A stretch of 64,000 nt of DNA. Origin: Mesorhizobium sp. B2-3-4 (GTDB lineage Bacteria; Pseudomonadota; Alphaproteobacteria; Rhizobiales; Rhizobiaceae). Every line of letters starts with the position of its first letter. The stretch's first letter is position 1. The notes under the pieces were generated by a model. It made no database searches, had not been told where the DNA came from, and worked only from the letters and a program-made list of their open reading frames with translations. The translations under genes and the position numbers were made by a program. Where the stretch lies: assembly GCF_006442315.1 (NCBI RefSeq), contig NZ_VFVY01000018.1, positions 62,001 through 126,000 of the forward strand, written 5' to 3'. Below are positions 17,492 through 26,314 of this stretch, one piece after another.

Positions 17492-17684
17492 GCCATGTCG
17501 GATGCGGGGGCGGTGGTAGGACTGCGGATTGCCGGCGACCGAATTTCTTTGCGAATCCAAGGCGAAGTGCCTCTTCGTTGTGATTTTGCGCCGCAATGAC
17601 TGCATGTTGCAGCGCAGCGCGTCCGATGTGCGCCAGAATTTGTTCGCGACTCGAAAAAATATAAGACCGCCCACTTGCCCGGGG

Positions 17685-17731
17685 TTGCGCCATCCGCGCA
17701 ATTGCCGTATCGAAAATCTGTAACGTTTCAG
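17685..17731 (+). promoter_or_regulatory. CUT1 operon promoter with LacI-type operator copy B
   Basis: TTGCGC (17685-17690), 17 bases, then TATCGA (17708-17713) form a plausible sigma70-type promoter. Operator copy B, CTGTAACGTTTCAG at 17718-17731, lies just after the -10 over the start site, and GGGAGG follows before the ATG at 17752. The operator is identical (inverted) to copy A over 17 bases. The rest of the 376-base gap between the divergent genes shows no gene. Confidence 0.7.
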
Positions 17732-17751
17732 ATTTCTGGGAGGAAGCCGAA

Positions 17752-18990
17752 ATGCGATACAAATTACTGACCGCTGCCTTTGCCGCGACAGTTGCGCTCA
17801 ACGTCGCCGGGCCGGCGGCCGCGACCGATCTGGAAGTCACCCATTGGTGGACCTCCGGCGGCGAGGCCGCGGCGGTCGCCGAGCTCGCCAAGGCGTTCGA
17901 CGCCACCGGCAACCACTGGGTCGACGGCGCCATCGCCGGATCCGGCGGCACGGCACGGCCGATCATGATCAGCCGCATCACCGGCGGCGATCCGATGGGG
18001 GCCACCCAGTTCAATCACGGCAGGCAGGCGGAAGAACTGGTTCAGGCCGGCCTGATGCGCGACCTGACCGATGTCGCCACCAAGGGCAAATGGACGGAAG
18101 TGGTGCGGCCGAAGAGCCTGCTCGAATCCTGCACCATCGACGGCAAGATCTACTGCGTGCCGGTCAACATCCATTCCTGGCAGTGGCTGTGGCTGTCCAA
18201 CGAAGCCTTCCAGAAAGCCGGTGTGCCAATGCCGAAGGACTGGAACGAATTCGTTGCCGCCGCACCGGCGCTGGAAAAGGCCGGCATCGTTCCGCTCGCC
18301 GTCGGCGGACAGGCCTGGCAGGCCTCCGGCGCCTTCGATGTGCTGCTGGCGGCGGTCGGCGGTACGGACGCCTTCCTCAAGGTCTACAAGGACAAGGACG
18401 CCAAGTTCGCCGCCGGACCCGAAATCGGCAAGGTATTCAAGGCGGCCGACGACGCCCGTAAGATGGCCAAGAACACCAATGTGCAGGACTGGAACCAGGC
18501 CACCAACATGGTCATCACCGGCAAGGCCGGCGGCCAGATCATGGGCGACTGGGCGCAGGGTGAATTCCAGGTCGCCGGCAAGACCGCAGGCAAGGACTAT
18601 ACCTGCCTTCCCGGCCTTGGCCTCAACGAGGTCATCGCGACGGGCGGCGACGCCTTCTACTTCCCGCTGCTCAAGGACGCCGACAAGGCCAAGGCTCAGG
18701 AAGTGCTGGCCGAGACCCTGCTCGATCCCAAGACCCAGGTCGCCTTCAACCTGAAGAAAGGCTCGCTGCCGGTGCGCGGCGACGTCGACCTCAACGCGGC
18801 CAACGACTGTATGAAGAAGGGCCTTGCCATTCTGGCCAAGGGCGCGGTCATCCCGTGGACCGACCAGTTGCTGTCGCAGGACAGCCAGAAGCAGAAGGAA
18901 GATCTGTTTTCGGAGTTCTTCGCAAAGCCCGACATGACGCTCGAAGAGGCGCAGAAGCGCTTCGCCGACATCATCGCTTCGGCCGATTGA
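17752..18990 (+). CDS. CUT1 sugar ABC transporter binding protein (glucose/mannose-type)
   Basis: The 412-residue preprotein has a signal peptide ending near GPAAA and a mature start TDLEVTHWWTSGGEAAAV, typical of GtsA-like binding proteins. Other family segments are GGTARPIMISRITGGDPMGATQF, PVNIHSWQWLWLSNEAFQKAG and QIMGDWAQGEF. It captures a hexose or glycoside in the periplasm for the two permeases and ATPase that follow. It is the first gene after the LacI-controlled promoter. The precise ligand is not readable. Confidence 0.92.
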   Translation: MRYKLLTAAFAATVALNVAGPAAATDLEVTHWWTSGGEAAAVAELAKAFDATGNHWVDGAIAGSGGTARPIMISRITGGDPMGATQFNHGRQAEELVQAGLMRDLTDVATKGKWTEVVRPKSLLESCTIDGKIYCVPVNIHSWQWLWLSNEAFQKAGVPMPKDWNEFVAAAPALEKAGIVPLAVGGQAWQASGAFDVLLAAVGGTDAFLKVYKDKDAKFAAGPEIGKVFKAADDARKMAKNTNVQDWNQATNMVITGKAGGQIMGDWAQGEFQVAGKTAGKDYTCLPGLGLNEVIATGGDAFYFPLLKDADKAKAQEVLAETLLDPKTQVAFNLKKGSLPVRGDVDLNAANDCMKKGLAILAKGAVIPWTDQLLSQDSQKQKEDLFSEFFAKPDMTLEEAQKRFADIIASAD

Positions 18991-19008
18991 TCTCAGGCGC
19001 CCCCGCCA

Positions 19009-19041
19009 GCTCCCGGCCCTTGCCCATCGAGGGTCGGGAGC
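19009..19041 (+). other. Stem-loop after the CUT1 binding-protein gene
   Basis: GCTCCCGGCCCT and AGGGTCGGGAGC pair over 12 positions (one G-U) around a nine-base loop, in the 85-base gap before the first permease gene. No T-run follows. As in the CUT2 operon of this window, it probably favours higher expression of the binding protein by stabilising the upstream mRNA. Confidence 0.65.
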
Positions 19042-19075
19042 GTGATGCCCTCATTGTCCCAGCACGGCTGCCAAG

Positions 19076-19969
19076 ATGAGCAAGAGCGAACGCCCCAACC
19101 AGCTTTTCCGCAACCTCAATGCGAAGATCGCCTCGATCCCGATGGTGCTCACCGCGCTTGTGGTGTTCGTCGGCGGCACGGCATGGACGGTGCTTTATTC
19201 CTTCACCAATTCGAAGCTGCTGCCACGGCTGAATTTCGTCGGGCTCGACCAATATTACCGGCTGTGGGCGACGCCGCGCTGGCTGATCTCGATCGAAAAC
19301 CTCCTGATCTACGGTGTGATCTCACTGGTGTTCTCGCTGGTGATCGGCTTTCTGCTGGCGGCCCTGCTCGATCAGAAGATCCGCTTCGAGGACACGTTCC
19401 GCACCATATTCCTCTACCCCTTCGCACTGTCCTTCATCGTCACCGGCCTTGTCTGGCAATGGCTGCTCAATCCGGATTTCGGCGTCCAGGGCGTGGTCCG
19501 AAGCCTCGGCTGGACCAGCTTCGACTTCAATCCGCTCTACAACTCCAGCATCGTCATCTACGGCATATCGATAGCGGCGCTTTGGCAAGGCACCGGGCTG
19601 ATCATGTGCCTGATGCTGGCAGGCCTGCGCGGCATCGACGAGGATATCTGGAAGGCCGCAAGGGTCGACGGGATACCCATGTGGAAGACCTATCTCTTCA
19701 TCATCATCCCGATGATGCGACCGGTGTTCATCACCACGCTGGTGATCATCGCGTCCGGCATCGTCAAGGTCTACGACCTCGTCGTCGCGCAGACCAGCGG
19801 CGGTCCCGGCATCGCCTCCGAAGTGCCGGCAAAATATGTCTATGACTACATGTTCTTCGCCCAGAATCTCGGCCAGGGCTTTGCCGCCTCGACCATGATG
19901 CTCTTGTCGGTGATGATCGTCATCGTGCCGTGGGCCTATCTCGAATTCGGAGGCCGCAGGCGTGTCTGA
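19076..19969 (+). CDS. CUT1 sugar ABC transporter permease 1 (MalF-like)
   Basis: The 297-residue integral membrane protein has about six hydrophobic segments (the first around VLTALVVFVGGTAWTVLYSF). Its EAA loop region reads IDEDIWKAARVDGIPMWKTYLFIIIPMMRPV, where the coupling helix contacts the ATPase. It pairs with the next permease to make the channel. The following gene starts eight bases before this stop. Confidence 0.93.
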   Translation: MSKSERPNQLFRNLNAKIASIPMVLTALVVFVGGTAWTVLYSFTNSKLLPRLNFVGLDQYYRLWATPRWLISIENLLIYGVISLVFSLVIGFLLAALLDQKIRFEDTFRTIFLYPFALSFIVTGLVWQWLLNPDFGVQGVVRSLGWTSFDFNPLYNSSIVIYGISIAALWQGTGLIMCLMLAGLRGIDEDIWKAARVDGIPMWKTYLFIIIPMMRPVFITTLVIIASGIVKVYDLVVAQTSGGPGIASEVPAKYVYDYMFFAQNLGQGFAASTMMLLSVMIVIVPWAYLEFGGRRRV

Positions 19970-20897
19970 CCATGCCATCTCCCTGGCCGCTCCCCACGCC
20001 GCCATCCGCGCCGATGCCTCGGGTCCGAGCGGGCCGAAGCCGCGGCACGTGTTCTCGCGCCGCAACATCTTCCTTTACGGCACGCTCGTCGTGGTCGCGC
20101 TCTACTACCTGCTGCCGCTCTATGTGATGGTCGTGACCTCGCTCAAGGGCATGCCGGAGATCCGCCTCGGCAACATCTTCTCGCCGCCGCTCGAGATCAC
20201 GTTCGAGCCCTGGGTCAAAGCGTGGTCACAGGCCTGCACCGGCCTCAACTGCGACGGGCTCTCACGCGGTTTCTGGAACTCGGTGCGCATCACCGTGCCC
20301 TCGGTGATCCTGTCGATCGCCATCGCCTCGGTGAACGGCTATGCGCTCGCCAACTGGCGCTTCAAGGGCGCCGACACCTTCTTCATCATTCTCATCGTCG
20401 GCGCCTTCATCCCCTATCAGGTGATGATCTATCCGATCGTCATCATCCTGCGCGAGATCGGCCTCTATGGCAGTCTGAGCGGCCTGGTGATCGTACATTC
20501 CATCTTCGGCATGCCGATCCTGACGCTTCTGTTCCGCAATTATTTCACCTCCATGCCGGAGGAATTGTTCCGGGCGGCGCGCGTCGACGGCGCCGGCTTC
20601 TGGGGCATCTATCTGCGCATCATGCTGCCGATGTCGCTGCCGATCTTCGTGGTCGCCGTCATCCTGCAGGTGACCGGCATCTGGAACGACTTCCTGTTCG
20701 GCGTCGTCTACACCCGTCCCGACACCTATCCGATGACGGTGCAGCTCAACAACATCGTCAACTCGGTGCAGGGCGTGAAGGAATACAACGTCAACATGGC
20801 CGCCACCATCCTGACCGGGCTGGTGCCGCTCGTCGTCTACTTCATATCAGGCAAGTTGTTCGTGCGCGGCATTGCCGCCGGCGCGGTGAAAGGATGA
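19962..20897 (+). CDS. CUT1 sugar ABC transporter permease 2 (MalG-like)
   Basis: The 311-residue inner-membrane protein has a cytoplasmic N-terminus of about 40 residues, then LYGTLVVVALYYLLPLYVMVVTSLK and further helices. Its EAA loop reads MPEELFRAARVDGAGFWGIYLRIMLPMSLP, and FVVAVILQVTGIWNDFLFGVVY is typical of MalG-type partners. It overlaps the upstream permease gene by eight bases and the downstream ATPase gene by four (ATGA), so the genes are translated as a unit. Confidence 0.93.
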   Translation: MSDHAISLAAPHAAIRADASGPSGPKPRHVFSRRNIFLYGTLVVVALYYLLPLYVMVVTSLKGMPEIRLGNIFSPPLEITFEPWVKAWSQACTGLNCDGLSRGFWNSVRITVPSVILSIAIASVNGYALANWRFKGADTFFIILIVGAFIPYQVMIYPIVIILREIGLYGSLSGLVIVHSIFGMPILTLLFRNYFTSMPEELFRAARVDGAGFWGIYLRIMLPMSLPIFVVAVILQVTGIWNDFLFGVVYTRPDTYPMTVQLNNIVNSVQGVKEYNVNMAATILTGLVPLVVYFISGKLFVRGIAAGAVKG

Positions 20898-22000
20898 TGG
20901 CGATGGCGGCGAACGGCACCAGCGTCTCGATCCAGGACCTGTCGCTGAACTTCGGCGCGGTCTCGGTGCTGCAGACGCTCAACCTCGATGTCGCCGAAGG
21001 CGAGTTCATCGTGCTGCTCGGTCCTTCCGGCTGCGGCAAGTCGACCCTGCTCAACTGCATCGCCGGCCTGCTCGACATTTCGGAAGGCCGCATCTTCATC
21101 AAGGGCAAGAACGTCACCTGGGAAGAGCCCAAGGACCGGGGCATCGGCATGGTGTTCCAGTCCTATGCGCTCTATCCGCAGATGACGGTGGAGAAGAACC
21201 TGTCCTTCGGGCTGCGTGTCGCCGGCGTGGCCAAGGACGACATCGCCAAGCGCATCGCGCGGGCGGCCGAGATCCTGCAGATCGAACCGCTCCTGCAACG
21301 CAAGCCGGCCGCGCTTTCCGGCGGCCAGCGCCAGCGCGTGGCGATCGGGCGGGCACTGGTGCGCGATGTCGATGTCTTCCTGTTCGACGAACCGCTCTCC
21401 AATCTCGACGCCAAGCTGCGCTCGGAACTGCGCGTCGAGATCAAGCTTTTGCACCGCAAGCTGCAGAACACGATGATCTATGTCACCCACGACCAGATCG
21501 AGGCAATGACGCTGGCCGACCGCATCGCGGTGATGAAGGGCGGCGTCATCCAGCAGCTCGATGCGCCGCAGACCATCTATAACAGGCCGGTCAACCGCTT
21601 CGTTGCCGGCTTCCTCGGCTCGCCAGCGATGAATTTCATCGAGGGACAGATGGAGACCGGCACGCCGGCGGTGTTCAAGGCGGGAGATCTAGCCATACCG
21701 CTCGATCGCTACGATTTCGAGAGCGCGGGCAAGGGCGGCGGGCCTTGCGTGTTCGGAATCCGGCCCGAGCACGTGATCTTTGGCGAGGCCGCGAACTCCA
21801 TGCCCTTCGTCACCGATGCCACCGTCGAGATCGTCGAGCCGATGGGCTCGGACACGCTGGTGTGGACGAAGCTCGGTGACCGCAATTTTTCCTTCCGTGT
21901 CGAGGCGGAGAAGACGCTGCGCAATGGCGATCCGATCCGGATCGGTTTTGATCCAGCCCGCGCCTCGCTGTTCGATACTCCTTCCGGCAACCGCATGTAG
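20894..22000 (+). CDS. CUT1 sugar ABC transporter ATPase (MalK/UgpC-like)
   Basis: The 368-residue protein has Walker A GPSGCGKST (residues 43-51), Q-loop MVFQSYALYPQMTV, signature LSGGQRQRVAIGRAL, Walker B VFLFDEPLSNLDAKLR and switch His in VTHDQIEAMTLADR. A C-terminal OB/TOBE regulatory domain follows (FGIRPEHV, MGSDTLVW). This one-domain-plus-TOBE layout is the MalK/UgpC pattern of CUT1 systems. It starts inside the stop of permease 2. Confidence 0.94.
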   Translation: MMAMAANGTSVSIQDLSLNFGAVSVLQTLNLDVAEGEFIVLLGPSGCGKSTLLNCIAGLLDISEGRIFIKGKNVTWEEPKDRGIGMVFQSYALYPQMTVEKNLSFGLRVAGVAKDDIAKRIARAAEILQIEPLLQRKPAALSGGQRQRVAIGRALVRDVDVFLFDEPLSNLDAKLRSELRVEIKLLHRKLQNTMIYVTHDQIEAMTLADRIAVMKGGVIQQLDAPQTIYNRPVNRFVAGFLGSPAMNFIEGQMETGTPAVFKAGDLAIPLDRYDFESAGKGGGPCVFGIRPEHVIFGEAANSMPFVTDATVEIVEPMGSDTLVWTKLGDRNFSFRVEAEKTLRNGDPIRIGFDPARASLFDTPSGNRM

Positions 22001-22054
22001 CTTCCAAGAAACCATCCTCCCCAAGACCATCCCCAAGCAGAACGGACAGAGACG

Positions 22055-22807
22055 ATGAACTGGTCATTCCAACTTTACAGCGCCCGCAATTTCTTGCCCT
22101 GGACCGATGTGCTCGAAATGCTCGGCAAGCTCGGCTATGCCGAGGTCGAAGGTTTCGGCGGCGTCTATGACGATCCCAAGGCCTTCCGTGCCGAACTCGA
22201 CAAGAACGGCCTTGCCATGCCGACCGGGCATTTTTCCATCGACGCGCTGGAGAATGATTTCGACGGCGTGCGCAGGATCGCCGAAGCGCTCGGCGTCAAG
22301 CTTTTGATCTGTCCCTATCTGATGGCCGAGGACAGGCCATCCGATGCCGCCGGCTGGCGCGGCTTCGGTGAGCGCCTCGCCAAGGTCGGCGAGGCAGCCT
22401 CGAAGGCCGGCTACGGCTTTGCCTGGCACAACCATGATTTCGAATTCAAGAAGCTCGCCGACGGCTCGGTGCCGCAGGATCACATCCTGGCGGCCGCCTC
22501 CGACATCGGCTGGGAAATGGACGTTGCCTGGGTGGTGCGCGGCGGGGCCGATCCGCTGCCCTGGATCGAAAAGCACGGCAAGCGCATCAGTGCCGTGCAT
22601 GTCAAGGATATGGCGAAGCCGGGCGAGGGGCTCGATGAGGATGGCTGGTCGGATGTCGGGCATGGCACGATCGACTGGGCTGGCCTGATCAAGCTATTGC
22701 GAGCCAGGAGCGCGGCAAAATACTTTGTCATGGAACAGGACAATCCCAACAACATCGAGCGCTATGCAAGACGCTCGATCGCGACAGCCAAGAGCTGGCA
22801 GGAGTAA
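22055..22807 (+). CDS. TIM-barrel sugar isomerase/epimerase (AP endonuclease 2 fold)
   Basis: The 250-residue protein of the xylose-isomerase-like TIM-barrel family starts MNWSFQLYSARN. Probable metal and catalytic residues sit in GHFSIDALENDF, FAWHNHDFEFK, GWEMDVAWVVRGGADP, ISAVHVKDM and VMEQDNP. It follows the ATPase gene and lies five bases before a Gfo/Idh/MocA oxidoreductase. In E. coli the comparable pair YcjR/YcjS works on 3-keto sugars. A similar epimerase/isomerase step on a transported glycoside is inferred. Confidence 0.85.
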   Translation: MNWSFQLYSARNFLPWTDVLEMLGKLGYAEVEGFGGVYDDPKAFRAELDKNGLAMPTGHFSIDALENDFDGVRRIAEALGVKLLICPYLMAEDRPSDAAGWRGFGERLAKVGEAASKAGYGFAWHNHDFEFKKLADGSVPQDHILAAASDIGWEMDVAWVVRGGADPLPWIEKHGKRISAVHVKDMAKPGEGLDEDGWSDVGHGTIDWAGLIKLLRARSAAKYFVMEQDNPNNIERYARRSIATAKSWQE

Positions 22808-22812
22808 CGGAA

Positions 22813-23955
22813 ATGGCAGACAAACTTGGCGTCGGCGTCATCGGCTGCGGCAACATCTCGAAGGCGTATTTCTCGCTCTCGCCGCTCTTCCGCGGCATCA
22901 AGATGCGCGCCTGCGCGGACATCAACATGGAGGCCGCGAAGGCGCGCGCGAAGGAGTTCAAGCTGCGCGCCGAGACGGTCGACGACCTGCTCAAGGACGA
23001 CGAGATCGACATCATCGTCAACCTGACCATTCCGGCCGTGCATTACGAGGTGTCGAAAGCCGTGCTTGATGCCGGCAAGCACGTCTATTCGGAAAAGCCC
23101 TTCGTTCTTTCGGTGAAGGAAGGGCAGGACCTGAAAAGCCGGGCCGAGAAGAAGGGCCTGCGCATCGGCTCGGCGCCCGACACTTTCCTCGGCGGCGCGC
23201 ATCAGCTGGTGCGCGAGCTGATCGACAGCGGCAGGCTCGGCGCCATCACCAGCGGCACCTGCCATGTGATGAGCCACGGCATGGAGCACTGGCACCCCAA
23301 TCCGGACTTCTTCTTCCAGCCGGGCGCCGGGCCGGTGCTCGACATCGGGCCGTATTACGTCACCAATCTGATCCAGCTGATCGGACCGGTGAAGCAGGTG
23401 ACGGCGTTCACCGCGACGCCGGCCAAGGAGCGTACCATCTCGTCGAAACCACGCGCGGGCGAAAAGATCCCGGTCAACACGCCGACTACTATCCACGCCC
23501 TGCTCGAGTTCGAAAACGGCGCGGTGGTGACGCTCAACACCAGCTGGGACGTCTGGAGCCACGGCCACGCGCCGATGGAACTCTATGGCGAGGCCGGCAC
23601 TGTCTTCGTGCCGGACCCGAACTTCTTCGGCGGCGAGGTGCGCTTCACCGACGGCGCCAAGCCCGTCAAGAAGCTGCCCAAATGGTATCACCCGTTCGGC
23701 GTGCCGAACGAGATGCACGGCCATGGCATGATGGCGAACTACCGCACCGCCGGCCTTGCCGACATGGCGATCGCGATCACCGAAGGCCGACCGCATCGCT
23801 GCTCGATGGAGCTGGCGCTGCATGCCGTCGATGTCATGACCGGTATTCTGCGCGCCGGTGAGACCGGCAAGGTCGTCGCCATGCAGACGGCCTGCGAGCG
23901 GCCGGCAGCCCTTGGCGTCAAGGAAGCGAAGGCGCTGCTGGCCAAGAAGAAATAG
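22813..23955 (+). CDS. Gfo/Idh/MocA-family sugar oxidoreductase
   Basis: The 380-residue NAD(P)-dependent dehydrogenase has an N-terminal Rossmann fold (GVGVIGCGNISKAYF) and the family cofactor motif VYSEKPFVLSVKEG. The substrate domain contains GPVLDIGPYYVTNLIQLIGPVKQV, where the DIGPYY segment carries the usual catalytic region. It resembles dehydrogenases that oxidise hexosides at C3. It is co-transcribed with the isomerase and transporter and is the probable first catabolic step after uptake. The substrate is unknown. Confidence 0.87.
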   Translation: MADKLGVGVIGCGNISKAYFSLSPLFRGIKMRACADINMEAAKARAKEFKLRAETVDDLLKDDEIDIIVNLTIPAVHYEVSKAVLDAGKHVYSEKPFVLSVKEGQDLKSRAEKKGLRIGSAPDTFLGGAHQLVRELIDSGRLGAITSGTCHVMSHGMEHWHPNPDFFFQPGAGPVLDIGPYYVTNLIQLIGPVKQVTAFTATPAKERTISSKPRAGEKIPVNTPTTIHALLEFENGAVVTLNTSWDVWSHGHAPMELYGEAGTVFVPDPNFFGGEVRFTDGAKPVKKLPKWYHPFGVPNEMHGHGMMANYRTAGLADMAIAITEGRPHRCSMELALHAVDVMTGILRAGETGKVVAMQTACERPAALGVKEAKALLAKKK

Positions 23956-24000
23956 CGGCTGTCAGGCAGGTCGGGTGATTATCGATAATTTTTCAAATCC

Positions 24001-24026
24001 CCTCTCCCCGTTTCGCCGGGGAGAGG
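24001..24026. repeat. GC-rich palindrome CCTCTCCCCG...CGGGGAGAGG
   Basis: Perfect 10-bp arms (24001-24010 and 24017-24026) with a six-base loop, between the oxidoreductase and the next aldo/keto reductase. No T-run follows on either strand. Palindromes of this type are common between genes in rhizobia; it may act as a partial terminator or be a small dispersed repeat. I see no second full copy in this window. Confidence 0.7.
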
Positions 24027-24099
24027 TTAAGGAGAAGGGCAAGCATCGATTCAATTCTCCTGCGGCGCTCCCCCGCCGCCCGATCCCCGAGGATGTCCC

Positions 24100-25146
24100 A
24101 TGTCCTATATCGCCGCCGAAAACCGCTACGAGAAGATGATCTACAATCGCTGCGGCCGCTCCGGCCTGAAGCTGCCGGCGATCTCGCTCGGGCTTTGGCA
24201 CAATTTCGGCAACGACACGCCGCACAAGACCAAGCAGGCGATCGTACGCAAGGCGTTCGACCTCGGCATCACGCATTTCGACCTCGCCAACAACTACGGC
24301 CCGCCACCCGGCTCGGCCGAGACCGCCTTCGGCGAGATCCTGCGCACCGATTTTGCGCGATATCGTGACGAACTGATCATCTCGACCAAGGCCGGCTATG
24401 AAATGTGGGCCGGTCCTTACGGCGAATGGGGCGGGCGCAAATACATGCTGGCCAGCCTTGACCAGAGCCTGAAGCGGATGGGGCTCGACTATGTCGACAT
24501 CTTCTATTCGCACCGCTTCGACCCCGACACGCCGCTGGAGGAAACCATGGGCGCGCTCGACCACGCGGTGCGTTCGGGCAAGGCTCTCTATGCCGGCATC
24601 TCGTCCTACAATTCGCAGCGCACCCGCGAGGCCGCCGACATATTGCGGCAGCTTGGCACGCCATGCGTCATCCACCAGCCGAGCTATTCGATGTTGAACC
24701 GCTGGGTGGAGGAAGATGGACTGCTCGACACGCTCGAGGGGCTCGGCGTCGGCTCCATCGTGTTCTCGCCGCTGGCGCAAGGCATGCTCACCGACAAATA
24801 TCTCGGCGGCATTCCCGATGGCAGCCGGGCGTCCCAGGGCAAGTCGCTGAAGACGGCTTTCATCAACGACCGCACCATCGCCAACATTAAGGCTCTCAAT
24901 GCGATCGCGGCCAAGCGCGGCCAGACGCTGGCGCAGATGGCGCTGGCCTGGGTGCTGCGCAAGGGCAAGGTGACATCGGCGCTGATCGGGGCCAGCCGGC
25001 CCGAACAGGTCGAGGACTGCGTCGGGGCGCTGAAGGTGCTCGACTTCAGCGACGCCGAACTCGCCGAGATCGACACCTACGCGCGCGAGTCCGACATCAA
25101 TCTGTGGGCGGCCTCCGCCGAGCGCAAAGGCCCGCCAAGGAAATAA
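24100..25146 (+). CDS. Aldo/keto reductase, YghZ / L-glyceraldehyde-3-phosphate reductase type
   Basis: The 348-residue (beta/alpha)8 enzyme has catalytic Asp and Tyr in FDLANNYGPPPGSAE, Lys in ISTKAGYEMW and His in DIFYSHRFD. The insert MWAGPYGEWGGRKYML is typical of the YghZ/MgrA subgroup that reduces glyceraldehyde 3-phosphate or methylglyoxal and is related to K+ channel beta subunits. The C-terminus has SALIGASRPEQVEDC for NADP binding. It is last in the LacI-controlled sugar cluster and may reduce or oxidise a sugar aldehyde of that pathway. Confidence 0.87.
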   Translation: MSYIAAENRYEKMIYNRCGRSGLKLPAISLGLWHNFGNDTPHKTKQAIVRKAFDLGITHFDLANNYGPPPGSAETAFGEILRTDFARYRDELIISTKAGYEMWAGPYGEWGGRKYMLASLDQSLKRMGLDYVDIFYSHRFDPDTPLEETMGALDHAVRSGKALYAGISSYNSQRTREAADILRQLGTPCVIHQPSYSMLNRWVEEDGLLDTLEGLGVGSIVFSPLAQGMLTDKYLGGIPDGSRASQGKSLKTAFINDRTIANIKALNAIAAKRGQTLAQMALAWVLRKGKVTSALIGASRPEQVEDCVGALKVLDFSDAELAEIDTYARESDINLWAASAERKGPPRK

Positions 25147-25166
25147 CGCGGCCTGAAAGCTCAAAC

Positions 25167-25196
25167 AAAAACGGCGGGAATATTCCCGCCGTTTTT
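25167..25196. terminator. Bidirectional Rho-independent terminator
   Basis: Perfect 14-bp arms AAAAACGGCGGGAA and TTCCCGCCGTTTTT with a two-base loop, in the 70-base gap between the convergent aldo/keto reductase and trypsin-like genes. The A and T tracts at both ends let it terminate transcription from both sides. Confidence 0.92.
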
Positions 25197-25216
25197 GCAT
25201 CCGCAATGTCCTGGCG

Positions 25217-26314
25217 TCAGGGCGTTTTCGGCTTCATGGCCGTACCCAGCCCCGGCTTGGGCTTTTCCGGCGCCGGAGCCTTGGTCTTCATCTTCTCGTC
25301 GATCCAGCCGGTGTAGTTGGCCAGCCGCGTATAGATGCCGTAGGCGTCCTTGTGGCCGCAGGCGGCACTGCCGTCGGCCGGGCCTTCGCCCCAGGAGACG
25401 ACACCGACCTGGACCGGACCGTCGGCGCCGGTCATGAACAGCGGACCACCGCTGTCACCGTTGCAGGCGTCACGCACACCGCTCGTCGTGCCGGCACAGA
25501 TCATGTTCGACGTCAGCGGGTCGGTCATGTCGGCGGCGATGGCATTGGCGGCGGCGTCGATGCCCTTTTCCGAATAGCGCATGCGGTGCGACAGGTCGCC
25601 GAGCGCGGCCTTCAGGTCGTGGGCGTAGATGGCCTTGATGCCGCTGTTGCAGGCGCTATTGGGCTGGAGGTCGAGATCGGCGACCATCAGCGTGGTCGGG
25701 AAGGTGCCGTCCTGCATCTTGCCCCAGCCGGTGACGGTGGTCTTGCCGGTCTCGGGCGTCGCGTCATGGGTCAGCTTGATTGTCGGCGCATCGGCCGGCT
25801 CGGCAAGCCGGAGCAGGCCGAGGTCGTTGTCGAGCGTCTGCTCGCTATAGCCCTCGTTGACGATGACTTCGATCACCTTGTGACGCTTGCCTTCGCTGAG
25901 ATCCGTGGCGCCGGTCAGCACCGTGACGCTATCGGGCGAGATCGGATGTCCCTTGTCGTTGAGGCAGTGCGCAGCCGTCAGCACCCATTGCGGCGCGATC
26001 AGGCTGCCGCCGCAAAACTGCGCATTGGCCTGCGAGGCCGGGTTCTCGTCCAGCCGGTTGGTGGTGAGCAACGCGACCTGGAACGGATAGGCGCCCTTCT
26101 CGGCCTGATTGCCGCCATAGACGCGATCGTCGCCGTCGGGATTCTCCGCCGCTGCCTTGGCCCTGGCTTCGTTCACCCGTTGCATCGGCGAGACCGCCGC
26201 CTCTGGCCTGACGGTGCCTTCGTCCGCCCAGCCGGTGTTGATTGAAGCGACGGCAGCGGCGATGCCAAGCAGCGATGCGGCAATGATTGGCCCGAACCGA
26301 TTTGTGATGTGCAC
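25217..26314 (-). CDS. Exported trypsin-like serine protease (S1A)
   Basis: Starting at GTG 26314, six bases after AGGAG, the protein has 365 residues. It has a signal peptide (ending near INTGWA), a pro-region of about 30 residues, an activation-like junction DDRVYGGNQ and a chymotrypsin fold. The triad is H116 (VLTAAHC), D164 (DNDLGLL) and S288 (GDSGGP). Cysteine pairs around the active site fit S1A disulfides. The C-terminus is a Lys/Pro-rich tail (PAPEKPKPGLG). A longer open frame exists upstream but lacks a signal peptide at its start. It probably works in the periplasm or outside the cell; substrate unknown. Confidence 0.9.
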   Translation of the reverse strand: MHITNRFGPIIAASLLGIAAAVASINTGWADEGTVRPEAAVSPMQRVNEARAKAAAENPDGDDRVYGGNQAEKGAYPFQVALLTTNRLDENPASQANAQFCGGSLIAPQWVLTAAHCLNDKGHPISPDSVTVLTGATDLSEGKRHKVIEVIVNEGYSEQTLDNDLGLLRLAEPADAPTIKLTHDATPETGKTTVTGWGKMQDGTFPTTLMVADLDLQPNSACNSGIKAIYAHDLKAALGDLSHRMRYSEKGIDAAANAIAADMTDPLTSNMICAGTTSGVRDACNGDSGGPLFMTGADGPVQVGVVSWGEGPADGSAACGHKDAYGIYTRLANYTGWIDEKMKTKAPAPEKPKPGLGTAMKPKTP

